Source: Pseudomonadales bacterium (GTDB lineage: Bacteria; Pseudomonadota; Gammaproteobacteria; Pseudomonadales; Pseudohongiellaceae). From it: a stretch of 48,854 nucleotides of DNA. Where the stretch lies: NCBI GenBank assembly GCA_022827425.1, contig JAJDSZ010000060.1, positions 1 through 48,854 of the forward strand, read 5' to 3'. The position numbers and the translations under genes were made by a program. Positions within the stretch are counted from its first letter, which is position 1. Each line of letters opens with the position of its first letter. Below, in pieces: positions 33,672-44,100 of this stretch. A model generated the notes under the pieces. The model saw only the letters and a list, made by a program, of their open reading frames with translations, had not been told where the DNA came from and did not search any database.

Positions 33672-34531
33672 AGCCAATTGAGGACTCCCGCCCGGCTTTT
33701 TCCCGTTATCGCCTCGGGCTGCCGGTCGCGGGACTGTGCCTGCTGCTGGCGCTTTCCGCCTCAATCCAGGCCCAGCAACTGCGTCTCGAGGACAACGAAG
33801 ACCTGGCCATCTACGGCGACGACATCACCGAATTCACCTGGGTGCGGGGGCAATACACCAATCATGGCGGCGCCGGCTTTTCCTTCCGCCGCCGGGGCGG
33901 CTGGTGGGACACCGACTACCCCGACTCCGACGAGAACTTCCTGCGCGGCGTCCAGCGCTACACCAATATCGACACCAACCCCCGCAACCACACCTTCATG
34001 CAATTGACCGACCCGCGCATTTTCGAGCACATCTTTCTCTACATGAACTGGAAGCGCGTGCCCATCGGCTCGAGCTACAGCGGCCCGAATTTCAGCGCCG
34101 AGGAAATCGAAATCCTGCGGGAATTCATGTTCCGGGGCGGATTCGTCATGGTGGACGATTTCTGGGGCCAGCCCCACCTCGACGACATGTACATGGAAAT
34201 CGGCAAGATCTTCCCCGACCGGGAAATCGTCAAACTCGACACCAGCCACGAGATTTTCCACATCTTCTTCGATATCGACGAGTTGGCCCAGGTACCCGGG
34301 CGCATGGTGACCTGGGATTTCGGCGGCTACATGAATCTCGATGACCCGAGCTATCCGCCCGAAGTCTATGCCGTGCTCGACGACGATGGCCGTGTCATGA
34401 TGCTGGCGAACTACAATACCGATCTCGGCGACGGCTGGGAGCACACCTTTTATGCGGGATATCCGACCCGCTACACCAACGAGGCTTACAAGATCGGGAT
34501 AAACTTCCTGATCTACGCTTTCAGTCACTAG
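33668..34531 (+). CDS. Secreted DUF4159 family protein
   Basis: 287 residues from GTG 33668 (GTGA overlap with the TPR gene), with a signal peptide (AGLCLLLALSASIQA, about 21-36). The DUF4159 domain (about 50-287) shows FTWVRGQYTNHGGAG, the DENFLRGVQRYTNI segment, GGFVMVDDFWG and a C-terminal GINFLIYAFSH. The fold is GATase-like without a catalytic Cys in the expected place. DUF4159 is a regular companion of MoxR/DUF58/BatA operons, usually as the C-terminal part of a larger membrane protein; here it is a separate secreted chain. Its TAG stop is shared with the first base of the family B element. Confidence 0.85.
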   Translation: MKPIEDSRPAFSRYRLGLPVAGLCLLLALSASIQAQQLRLEDNEDLAIYGDDITEFTWVRGQYTNHGGAGFSFRRRGGWWDTDYPDSDENFLRGVQRYTNIDTNPRNHTFMQLTDPRIFEHIFLYMNWKRVPIGSSYSGPNFSAEEIEILREFMFRGGFVMVDDFWGQPHLDDMYMEIGKIFPDREIVKLDTSHEIFHIFFDIDELAQVPGRMVTWDFGGYMNLDDPSYPPEVYAVLDDDGRVMMLANYNTDLGDGWEHTFYAGYPTRYTNEAYKIGINFLIYAFSH

Positions 34532-34684
34532 GGAAGCTCTGATTAAGTCAGAGCTTCCCTGCGGCACATGGAAGTGCCGCCGAATTCGATGGCGTAAGCC
34601 ATTGAATTCGCGAGCAAAACAAAACCACGCTTTTGTTTTGCGACAATGAAAAATTCCATGGATGGAATTTTTCAGAGAATACCT
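34531..34684 (-). repeat. Family B multi-hairpin element, copy B2 (short form, inverted)
   Basis: Five hairpins in a row with almost no unpaired sequence: GGGAAGCTCTGA/TCAGAGCTTCCC (34531-34559, 12 bp), GCGGCAC/GTGCCGC (34561-34580), CGAATTCGATGGC/GCCATTGAATTCG (34581-34610, one G-T pair), GCAAAACAAAA-type (34614-34641, 11 bp) and GAAAAATTCCA/TGGAATTTTTC (34648-34673, 11 bp). It starts at the last base of the DUF4159 stop codon and ends about 50 bp before the MoxR start. It could terminate, attenuate or process the long transcript. Confidence 0.88.
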
Positions 34685-34736
34685 GGATCATCAACCTGGA
34701 AATTTCCGGATTTCCACAAGCAACGGGAAACAGGGC

Positions 34737-35804
<1,068 letters not shown>

Positions 35805-35809
35805 CCCCG

Positions 35810-36703
35810 GTGTCGGAATCCCTCAATTTTCTCGACCCGTCGGTTCTGGCGGGGCTTTCCAATCTCGAGATGCGCGCCCGGGTGGCGGTGGAGGGATTCC
35901 TGTCTGGCCTGCACAAGAGTCCGGACCGGGGGTTCAGCGTCGAGTTCAACGATTACCGCCACTACTATCCCGGCGATGACATGCGCCATGTGGACTGGCG
36001 GCTCTACGCCCGCTCGGGGAAGTTCTACGTCAAACAATACGAAGACGAAACCAATGTGCGCTGCGTCATCCTGCTCGACAACAGCGCCTCCATGGCTTAC
36101 GGCACGGGCGATTTCACCAAACTGCAGTATGGCGTCACCCTGGCTTCGGCGCTGTCCTACTTCATCATGCGCCAGCGCGACGCCGTGGGGTTGATCGTGT
36201 TCGATGAGGAAATCCGCGATTACATTCCACCCAAATGCCGGCAAATGCACTTGATGCGGATTCTGCGCTCGCTGGCGAAAGTCGAGCAGGGCGGCGGCAC
36301 CGACGTGGTCAAGCCGCTCACCGACCTGGCCACCTCGCTCCACAAGAAAAGTTTCGTGGTGCTGATTACCGATATGCTGGACGATGAGGAGCGCGTGATC
36401 CGCACCCTGCAGAACCTGCGCGCCATGGGCCACGACGTTATCGCCTTCCAGATCATGGACCACGCCGAGCTCGAATTCCCCTTCACCGAGGCCACCGAGT
36501 TCATCGACATGGAGAACGACGAGAGTTTTATCACCTCGCCGGCGGCGATACGCAAGTCCTATCTCCAGCATGTCCGGGAGTTTCTCGACTATTGCCGCGG
36601 GAAATGCCAGGGCAGCGGGGTGGACTATTGCCTTATGGACACTTCCCAGCCCCTTGACCAGGCGCTTTCGGCGTTCATGATGCGGCGGGCGCGGAGCTTC
36701 TGA
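35810..36703 (+). CDS. DUF58 (vWA-like) protein
   Basis: 297 residues from GTG 35810. The DUF58 hallmark lies near 43-70: RGFSVEFNDYRHYYPGDD, then RHVDWRLYAR. A degenerate vWA fold follows with the MIDAS-like LLDNSASM (about 86-93) and LITDMLDDEE. No signal or membrane segment, so it is cytoplasmic and a probable direct partner of MoxR. Its stop overlaps the next start (TGATG). Confidence 0.92.
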   Translation: MSESLNFLDPSVLAGLSNLEMRARVAVEGFLSGLHKSPDRGFSVEFNDYRHYYPGDDMRHVDWRLYARSGKFYVKQYEDETNVRCVILLDNSASMAYGTGDFTKLQYGVTLASALSYFIMRQRDAVGLIVFDEEIRDYIPPKCRQMHLMRILRSLAKVEQGGGTDVVKPLTDLATSLHKKSFVVLITDMLDDEERVIRTLQNLRAMGHDVIAFQIMDHAELEFPFTEATEFIDMENDESFITSPAAIRKSYLQHVREFLDYCRGKCQGSGVDYCLMDTSQPLDQALSAFMMRRARSF

Positions 36704-38724
36704 TGGTCTTTCTCACGCCGCTGTTCCTGCTGGGCCTGCTTGCCGCGCTGGTTCCGGTGGCGATTCACCTCATCCGCCGGGAAAAGCCGCCCAGAATGAG
36801 GTTCAGCACGGTGCGCTTTCTCAAGAAAACCTCGCGCAAGCTGGTGTTGTTCCAGCATTTGCGGCAATTGCTGCTGCTTGCCCTGCGCGCGGGCCTGATC
36901 GCCCTGCTGGTATTCGCCTTCGCCCGCCCCCTGATCAACCTCTCGGTGGCGCGGCTGCTCGACGCCGATCCCGAGTCGGCGGTGCTGCTGCTCGATGTGT
37001 CCATGAGCATGCGCTACGAGGACGTGTTCGAAACCGCCCGGGGGGAGGCCCTCGACCTGATCGACTCCCTCGACGCCGGCGACGAAGTCGCGCTGGTCGC
37101 TTTCGACGAAAGCGTCGGTCTTGTCCGCGAATTCAATACCGACCTCGACAGCGTCCGTTCGCTGCTGCGGGAAATCGAGCCGGGCTACGGCGCCACCGAT
37201 TTCATGCCGGCCCTGCGCCTGGCCAATGAACTGCTCGAGTCTTCCCGCTTCGAAAACCGCGCGCTGTATCTGGTTTCGGACTATCAACAGGCGGGCATGG
37301 ACAATGTGGCGGAAGACTGGAAACTCGCCCCGGGAGTGCGCTTCACCGGGCTCGACGCCGGCAGGCCCGAATCGGTGAATCTGGCCCTTACCGACGTGCG
37401 TTCGCCGGAACAATTGCTCGAAGACGAACTGCGGCAGCAGGTGCTCGCCCGGGTCCGCTCCACCGGGACGCTGTTCACCGGGCAAGCCGATGTCAGCCTG
37501 CTGATCAATGACCAGCTCATCGACCGCCAGTCGGTGGCGCTCGATGACCGCTCCGAGCGCGTGGTCAGCTTTGCCGCGAGTTTTCCCGAACAGGGCAGCC
37601 ATATCGGCCGCATCGAAATCGCCGGCGATAACTTTCCCGCCGACAACGCCTGGCATTTCACCGTGGACGTGCTGCCGGGAATTCGCATTCTGCTGGTCAA
37701 TGGCGAGGCTTCCGAGCAGTGGTTCGACGACGAAGGCCACTGGTTTTCCCTGGCGGTGGGCAGCTCCGGGGAATCGCCCTTTCGCCTGCGGGCGCTGCAG
37801 CCGGAGGATTTGAGCGCGGCGGCCCTGCGCCAGAACGACGTGGCGGTGCTGCTCAATGTGGGCGAACTCAGCGCCAGCCAGGCGGATGCCCTGGCGGACT
37901 ATGTGCGCGGCGGCGGCGCCCTGCTCATCGCGCCCGGCGATCAGGTGGAGCCGGAGCGCTTCAATGAACAGTTCGCCGAAATCAGCCCGGCGCAACTGGC
38001 AAGCCCGGAACTCACCGGCGCCGGCGATTATCTGGTCATCGCCGATTTCGACCGGCGGCATCCGGTGTTCCGCTCGCTGGATACCGACTGGTCGGCGCGC
38101 TTCCGGCATCACTGGTGGCTTGCCGCCAATCCGGGCGCGGAAGTGCTGATGCAGTTCGACAACGCCATGCCGGCGCTGGTGGAGCAGGAATTCGGCGAAG
38201 GCAAGGTGCTGCTGTTCGCTTCGAGCATGGATCTGGAATGGAACAATCTGCCGCTCCAGGGCCTGTTCCTGCCTTTCATCCATGAAACCCTGCGCCACCT
38301 GGCGCAGCCGGAACTGAAGCGGCGTTCGTATCAGGTGGGGGACCGGTTTTCCGTGGACATCAATGGCGCCGGGGTGGTTGCGGGCGTGCAAGGCCCCGAC
38401 GGCAATGCAATGGCATTCTCCGCTGAGAACTTTGTGGTGGAAGCAAGCATGCCGGGCATCGTCCGCGCCGAGGTGGACGGCGGCAATGAGAGTTTTGCCG
38501 TAAATGCCGCCGCCGCCGAGTCAAACCTGGAAAGAGTGGCGGTGGCGACCCTCGCCGATTCCATCATCAATCCCGACACCGATGTGGTTCGCTCCCGGGA
38601 CGTGCAGATGGCGGAACTCGCGGAGGAACTCGAACGGCCCCAGCGCATCTGGTGGTGGATTCTGCTGTTCGCCATGATCCTGCTGCTCGCGGAATCCCTG
38701 CTTGCCAATCGGACCCACCGTTAG
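36703..38724 (+). CDS. BatA/vWA-domain membrane protein with GATase-like region
   Basis: 673 residues. The N-terminal BatA anchor (FLTPLFLLGLLAALVPVAIHLIRR, with PPRMRFSTVRFLK) and a second helix near 55-75 flank the membrane. A vWA domain (about 88-260) has the MIDAS motif LLDVSMSM. A GATase-like domain (about 330-500, IRILLVNGEASEQWF, and GGGALLIAPG) and an Ig-like tail follow, with a last helix near 650-667 (WWWILLFAMILLLAES). The layout mirrors that of the 766-residue vWA protein upstream, so the operon has two scaffolds of the same kind. It ends the MoxR unit. Confidence 0.88.
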   Translation: MVFLTPLFLLGLLAALVPVAIHLIRREKPPRMRFSTVRFLKKTSRKLVLFQHLRQLLLLALRAGLIALLVFAFARPLINLSVARLLDADPESAVLLLDVSMSMRYEDVFETARGEALDLIDSLDAGDEVALVAFDESVGLVREFNTDLDSVRSLLREIEPGYGATDFMPALRLANELLESSRFENRALYLVSDYQQAGMDNVAEDWKLAPGVRFTGLDAGRPESVNLALTDVRSPEQLLEDELRQQVLARVRSTGTLFTGQADVSLLINDQLIDRQSVALDDRSERVVSFAASFPEQGSHIGRIEIAGDNFPADNAWHFTVDVLPGIRILLVNGEASEQWFDDEGHWFSLAVGSSGESPFRLRALQPEDLSAAALRQNDVAVLLNVGELSASQADALADYVRGGGALLIAPGDQVEPERFNEQFAEISPAQLASPELTGAGDYLVIADFDRRHPVFRSLDTDWSARFRHHWWLAANPGAEVLMQFDNAMPALVEQEFGEGKVLLFASSMDLEWNNLPLQGLFLPFIHETLRHLAQPELKRRSYQVGDRFSVDINGAGVVAGVQGPDGNAMAFSAENFVVEASMPGIVRAEVDGGNESFAVNAAAAESNLERVAVATLADSIINPDTDVVRSRDVQMAELAEELERPQRIWWWILLFAMILLLAESLLANRTHR

Positions 38725-38791
38725 GAGCATAAAGCACCAAAATGATGCATCAAGAATATGATCTTTATAAAACAGTAACTTACAATCTTGA

Positions 38792-38809
38792 TTGTCATAA
38801 AATTGTCAT
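38792..38809 (+). promoter_or_regulatory. Pho box (PhoB binding site)
   Basis: TTGTCAT-AAAA-TTGTCAT: two 7-bp direct repeats separated by 4 bp, differing from the classic CTGTCAT-N4-CTGTCAT only in the first base of each repeat. It lies in a very AT-rich island about 90 bp before the start of the small secreted protein gene. A clear -10 was not found at the usual distance, so activity is unproven. Confidence 0.6.
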
Positions 38810-38899
38810 ATATTTGAAAAAACTGGCCGATTTTTCTTGATATTGCCGCGCTGATGCGCGATATTCGAAGCGGTGTTTTTCGCTTCGGGGTTTCGCATC

Positions 38900-39574
38900 A
38901 TGCCGGTTTTTCTCGACAGCATCAGGATATCCATCTTTTCCGGGGCCGGTTTGTGGAGTTGGTTCGCGGTCGCTGCGCTGGTATTGCATTCCCCTGTCAA
39001 CGGGCAGTCAGGGGATTTATTCCCGGCGGATTCCCCGCTTGCAGATTCACTGTTGCGCCGGGCCCAGTCTCTCCAGGAACAGCACGAGCACGCGGCAGCC
39101 CTGCCCATTCTGCGCCGGGCACTCGAGCTGGCCCGCATGTCCAGGGGCCTGTATCACGAAGGTCAGCTTGATATTCTCTACAGCCTGATCGAAAGCGAGT
39201 CGGTGCGGGCCAACTGGGAGCAGGTGGACGATTACTTCACTCTGCTGCAAAGCCTGTACCTGCGCTTGTACGCCGATGATCCGGCCCGGCTGGAGAGTGG
39301 GCTGGCCAGGGTAAGCGACTGGCACGCCGATGCCCTGCGCCATGGACTCGACGGGCGCACGGTGTCGCATCTGCGCCAGGCCCGCCGATTGTTCAAGCTG
39401 AGGCTGCAACTTGCCGAGGCCGCGCCGAGCCGGGACCCGGGCAAGGTTGAAAGGCTGCGGAGCGGTATCCGCATCGCCGAATCCCATCTGGGCCTGTATT
39501 CCATGAGCGACAGCGGAATCCTGCACAAACAGCAGGAGCAGCAACGGGAATTGCTGCTGTCAAGTCTGCGCTAG
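38900..39574 (+). CDS. Small secreted helical-repeat (TPR-like) protein
   Basis: 224 residues from ATG 38900, preceded by GGGG; a GTG at 38873 is an alternative. A signal peptide or anchor (ISIFSGAGLWSWFAVAALVL, about 8-27) is followed by a wholly helical chain: LLRRAQSLQEQHEHAAALP and ILRRALELARMSRGL look like TPR helices, with further helices to the end. No catalytic motif. It lies behind a Pho box, so it may be phosphate-regulated. The gene-free stretch after it (39575-39928) holds a family A repeat and a possible structured RNA. Function unknown. Confidence 0.75.
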   Translation: MPVFLDSIRISIFSGAGLWSWFAVAALVLHSPVNGQSGDLFPADSPLADSLLRRAQSLQEQHEHAAALPILRRALELARMSRGLYHEGQLDILYSLIESESVRANWEQVDDYFTLLQSLYLRLYADDPARLESGLARVSDWHADALRHGLDGRTVSHLRQARRLFKLRLQLAEAAPSRDPGKVERLRSGIRIAESHLGLYSMSDSGILHKQQEQQRELLLSSLR

Positions 39575-39591
39575 GAGCCTGCGCCGCCCCC

Positions 39592-39665
39592 GTCATTCCG
39601 CGCGAAGTCGCGGAATCTCAGGCAGAAGCCTCCCAGGGAGATTCTTCGGCTGCGCGCAAGTTGAC
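39592..39665. repeat. Family A palindromic repeat, copy A6
   Basis: From GTCATTCCGCGCG (39592) through GTCGCGGAATCTC to GCGCGCAAGTTGAC (39665); the right arm is degraded. A short family C piece, AGGAGCCTGCGCCGC (39573-39587), abuts it. It lies just downstream of the small secreted protein gene. Confidence 0.8.
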
Positions 39666-39692
39666 GGGGCGTCGGGGAGAAAGTTAAAAGGC

Positions 39693-39844
39693 GCTGAAGG
39701 GAAGCGTCGCCAGCAATTCCATTCGTTTAGGGGGAACGATAAAGAAAGTAAACTCACGAGCCCCGCCTTCAGCTATTCATTCGCTGTTTACGGGGGGGCG
39801 TACAGCGAATGAATTGCCAAGCATCTTAACGCCGACTCGGGGCT
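39693..39844 (+). ncRNA. Candidate structured RNA with possible pseudoknot
   Basis: Three long complementarities occur in 152 nt: GCTGAAGG (39693-39700) with CCTTCAGC (39766-39773); AGCCCCG (39759-39765) with CGGGGCT (39838-39844); and a perfect 13-bp hairpin, arms 39775-39787 and 39802-39814, around a G-rich 14-nt loop. The first two helices cross each other with abutting strands, the geometry of an H-type pseudoknot. There is no ORF here and no match to an RNA class I recognise. The strand is unknown; it could equally be read on the minus strand as the 3' end of the CNNM transcript. Confidence 0.4.
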
Positions 39845-39928
39845 GATTACGGTTTTGTAACAACTTATCACAATGTAAGCTGGATTCTCTGTCTCGCGTT
39901 GTCATCGCCGCCCGATTTCGCCCGGATT

Positions 39929-41017
39929 TTACTGTTTCAGCGGGATAATGCCGAGCTTCTGGGCCCGGCGTTTCCAGTTTCCGCGGGCCAGGGCCTGCAT
40001 GTCCTCGGTATCGTCGGATTCGTCGACGATCTCGAGCCCGAGCAGGGTCTCGATGATGTCCTCCATGGTCAGTATGCCCTCCATGGCGCCAAATTCATCC
40101 ACCACCACCGCCAGGTGTTCCTTCTTGGCGATGAACATGTCGAGCAGGTCGGGCACCGTGGCGGTCTTGTGGACGGCGATGATGTCCCGGCGCAGGTCCT
40201 TCAGCCTCACCTCGTCATGTTCTTCCACAAGCTTGAGCAGGACTTCGTCCTTGAGCACATAGCCGGTGACATTGTCATTCTTGCCCTGATACACGGGGAT
40301 GCGCGAAAAAGGCAGTTCATCGTGGCTGTCGTGAAACTCCCGCAGCCCGGTGTCCTCGCTTGCCGCCACCACGACAATGCGCGGCGTCATCACATCGGCG
40401 GCCTGAATGCCGCGGAAGGCGAGCAGGTTGTGGATGATCTTGCGCTCGCTCTCGGCAAGCACGCCGGTTTCGGTGCCGATGTCGGTCATCACCGCAAGAT
40501 CGGTGCGGCTGAGCACGGGCCGGTCCTTGTCCTTCTTCAGTTTGCCGGTGATGAACTGGCTCAGCCACACCAGCGGCCAGAGCACGATGAGCATGACCTT
40601 GAGGGTTCTGGTGGTGGCCGGGGCGAGCGCCTCCCAGTTGTTGGCGCCGATGGTCTTGGGAATGACTTCCGAGAAGATGAGAATCGCCAGGGTCATGATC
40701 ACCGCCACGATGGCTTCCCAGTTCAGCGCAATGCCCATGCCGAACAGCGAAATCTCCGAATGGGGAAACAGCACGGCGGCCTGGGCGCCAACGCCAATGG
40801 CGCCGACGGTATGGGCGATGGTATTGAGCGTCAGTATCGCCGCCAGTGGCCGGTCGATATCCTCCTTGTAGGCGGCAAGGTCGGCGGCGACGCTGGAGCC
40901 CTGCTTTTCCAGAACGCCCACATAGGTCGGTGTGACGCTGAGCAGCACCGCTTCCATGATGGAGCAGAGAAAAGAGAAGCAGATGCTGACAAAAAAGAAC
41001 GCGAGCAGAAGGCCCAT
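39929..41017 (-). CDS. CNNM-domain (DUF21) CBS-pair membrane protein
   Basis: 362 residues. Four helices in the DUF21 domain (about 2-22, 60-85, 95-125 and 130-150; ILIFSEVIPKTIGANNW is the diagnostic segment) are followed by a CBS pair (about 195-330; HNLLAFRGIQAADVMTPR, with VVVDEFGAMEGILTMEDIIETLLG at the end). The CorC_HlyC domain that often follows is absent. Members transport or regulate Mg2+/Co2+ or extrude Na+; the role here is unknown. The start at 41017 (MGLLLAFFF) is preferred to one 57 codons upstream that would overlap the RND gene. Confidence 0.9.
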   Translation of the reverse strand: MGLLLAFFFVSICFSFLCSIMEAVLLSVTPTYVGVLEKQGSSVAADLAAYKEDIDRPLAAILTLNTIAHTVGAIGVGAQAAVLFPHSEISLFGMGIALNWEAIVAVIMTLAILIFSEVIPKTIGANNWEALAPATTRTLKVMLIVLWPLVWLSQFITGKLKKDKDRPVLSRTDLAVMTDIGTETGVLAESERKIIHNLLAFRGIQAADVMTPRIVVVAASEDTGLREFHDSHDELPFSRIPVYQGKNDNVTGYVLKDEVLLKLVEEHDEVRLKDLRRDIIAVHKTATVPDLLDMFIAKKEHLAVVVDEFGAMEGILTMEDIIETLLGLEIVDESDDTEDMQALARGNWKRRAQKLGIIPLKQ

Positions 41018-41156
41018 GAAAACTACCGCAACATCCCCGGAACCGATTCTCACACAGTCCCCCAAGCCCTTACAAGCGCAGCCGGGACCGAAGCCGCAAC
41101 CGGGCAAGGGTGCGCCCGCCGATTGCCTCAAGGGTGGTTTCGCGCGTTCTTCTGCC

Positions 41157-44100
41157 TCACTCGTATCCGAGCCGGCGCGGAAGAACAAGGCGCAGCAGCG
41201 CGTCCCGCATGCGGCGAAGGCTTTGCGGGAGGGCCAGCATGGCCGGGGTGACGATCAGGGTCAGGATGGTGGCGAAGGACAGGCCGAAGACAATGGCGGA
41301 GGCCAGGGCCACCCATTGCGAGGTAATCGGGCCGCCCACTTCGATTTCGGCGCCGATGAGGTCCACCGATACGTGCATGGCGAGCGGCAGCAGGCCAAAA
41401 CCGGTGGTGAAGGTGGTCAGGAACACCGGGCGCAGGCGCTGCACGCCGGTATGGACGATCACTTCCCGCAGCGACCATTCCGGGTGTTGGCGGCGCAGCA
41501 CATTGAAGGTGTCGATCAGGACGATATTGTTGTTGACGATAATGCCGGCAAGGGCCACGATGCCGATGCCGGTAAGAATGACGCTGAAAGTCTGGCCGGT
41601 GATGAGCAGGCCGAGCAGCACCCCGGAAGTCGACAGCAGAATCGATGACAGGATCAGCAGCGACTGGTAATAGCTGTTGAACTGGGTGATGAGCAGAATC
41701 GCCATCAGCGCCATGGCCAGGGAGAAGGCCTGGGTCAGAAAGGCCGCGGATTGCGCCTGCTCTTCATTGGCGCCGCGGAACTGGTAGTCCACGCCGGCCA
41801 CGGGCGGGTTGTTCTCAAGCCAGGCCGCAAGCTCCCGCACCTTGTTGTCGGCGACGACGCCCGGCGCCGGATTGGCGCGAACGTACACCACGCGATTGCC
41901 ATTGACCCGCTGGATGGAGCTTACCGCGGGCCTGGCTTCCCGGGTGATGAAGCTGCTGATGGGAACCGGCCCGTTGGCGGTGGCGATGCGGATGGTGTCG
42001 ATTTCGTCGAGGCCCCGGTATTCCCGCGGATAGCGCAGGCGGATATCGACTTCCTCCTCGGTGTCGTCCGGCCGGTACACCCCCATGAACACGCCGTTGG
42101 TCAGCATCTGGATGGCGGTGCCGATTTCGGCCATGCTCGCCCCCATGATGGCCGCCTGGGCCCGGTCCACGGAGATTTCCCACTCGATTCCCGGCACCGG
42201 CGCGGTATCGTCGATGTCGATCAGGCCGGTCATGGTTTCTTCCATGTAGGTGCGGATTCTTCTGGCTTCGGAGAACAGCAGATCGAGATTTTCACCGGAA
42301 AGCTCCAACTGGACTTCCTTGCCCACCGGCGGACCGTCCTCGATGGGCGCCACTTCGGCCCGGGCGCCGGGCAGGCCGGTGATGGCCTGGCGGTAGAGAT
42401 TTTCCAACTCGATGCCGTTGACGTCCCGGTCCCTGCGGTCGGTCATTTCGACGTAGATCGAGCCGATCAGATCCGAGGCGGTTTGCTGGTCTCCCCCCAT
42501 TTGCATGCCGGCGCCCGACTGGGTGACGATGCCCTTGAAATGGCCCACCTGGCGAATGCGGTCCTCGACTTCCAGCATGATGTCGCGCAGCTCCGCCGGG
42601 GAGTAATTGCCCCGGGCGAAAACCCGTATCCTGGTCTGATTGGGCTCGACGCCGGTAAAAAATTCCACGCCCCGGCCGAAAGTCGCATAGGACCCGACAA
42701 TGACCACCAGGGCGGTGACGCTGAGCAGGAAAACCGTGCCCGGAAAGCGCACCGCGAGCCCCAGCAGTTTGGCGTAGGCCGCGGTGATGCCGCCGGTCTG
42801 CTCCGGGTCGCCGTCTTCCAGGGCGCGCAGATACTTCTTGTCGGCATCGCTGGAACGACCGATCAGGGCGCCGATGGCGGGGGCGAACAGCAGGGCGTAC
42901 AGCAGCGAGCCGATGAGCACCGCGAATACGGTAATCGGCAGATAGCTCATGAACTGCCCCGCGACCCCGGGCCAGAACATGATCGGCAGAAAGGCCGCCA
43001 GGGTGGTGGCGGTGGACGCGGTAATCGGCCAGAACATGCGCTCCACCGCCGCCCGGTACGCCTGTTTGCTGTTGAGGCCTTCCGCCATCTTGCGGTCGGC
43101 GTATTCCACGAGCACGATGGCGCCGTCGATGAGCATGCCGAGGCCGAGCAGCAGGCCGAAGATCACCATGAAATTGTAGGTGAATCCCATGATGGTGATG
43201 ACGATGAAGGCGAAAAAGAAGGAGAAGGGCACCGCCAGGGTGACCAGCAGGCCCGAACGCACCCCCACCGCCGCAATCACCACGATCAGCACCAGCGCCA
43301 TGGCGGTGGCCATATTGCCCTGCAGGCCCATGTTCTGTTCGAGGACCAGGGGGGCGGTGTTGTTGATGTAGTCCACATTGACCGCCGGCGGCAACTGGGG
43401 CCGAATCTCGCTCACGACTTCGTCGATGGCCGCCATGGTGTCCACCAGATTGGCGCCCTTGCGCTTCATCACATTGAGGGAAATCGCCTGGGCGCCATTG
43501 GCGTAGGAAAAGCGGGTCGCATCCTTGAAGGTGCGCCGCACGCTGGCCACATCGCCCACGGTGAGCACGCCAAGATCGTTTGACACCAGGGGCAGGTCGA
43601 ACAGGTCGTCGGCGGTTTCGATCAGGCCAGGCACCTTGATGGAAAAGCTGCCGCGCCCGGTGTCCACCTGCCCGGCGGGAATCAGCCGGTTGTTGCCGAG
43701 CACCGCCTGGCCGATCACCGTGCTCGGAAAACCATAGGTTTCCAGCTTGTTGGGATCGACGATGGCCTCCATCAGTTCCTCGCGGTTGCCCACCATCTGG
43801 GCTTCGAGCACCGGCGGCAGAATCTCGATCCGGCTCTGCAACTCCTCGGCCACCCGCAGCAGGGTCCGCTCCGGCACGCCTTCGCCGGTAACGACGATAT
43901 TCACCACGGGAATGCCCGAGGCGGAGACTTCCTGGATGATCGGCTCCTCGGTATCCGGCGGGAACCACACCTTGGCGCGGTCGATGGCTTCCCGCAGCTC
44001 GTTGAGCGCGGCCTGGGAGTCCATGTCGATATCGAACTCGGCGACGATGGTGGCGGCGTTCTCGCTGGAGAAGGTGGTGTATTCGGTGATGCCGTCGAGC

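Noticed and set aside
39693-39844. tmRNA, RNase P RNA, 6S RNA or a known riboswitch
   Set aside because: None of the conserved sequence elements of these classes that I can recall is present; only helices were seen.
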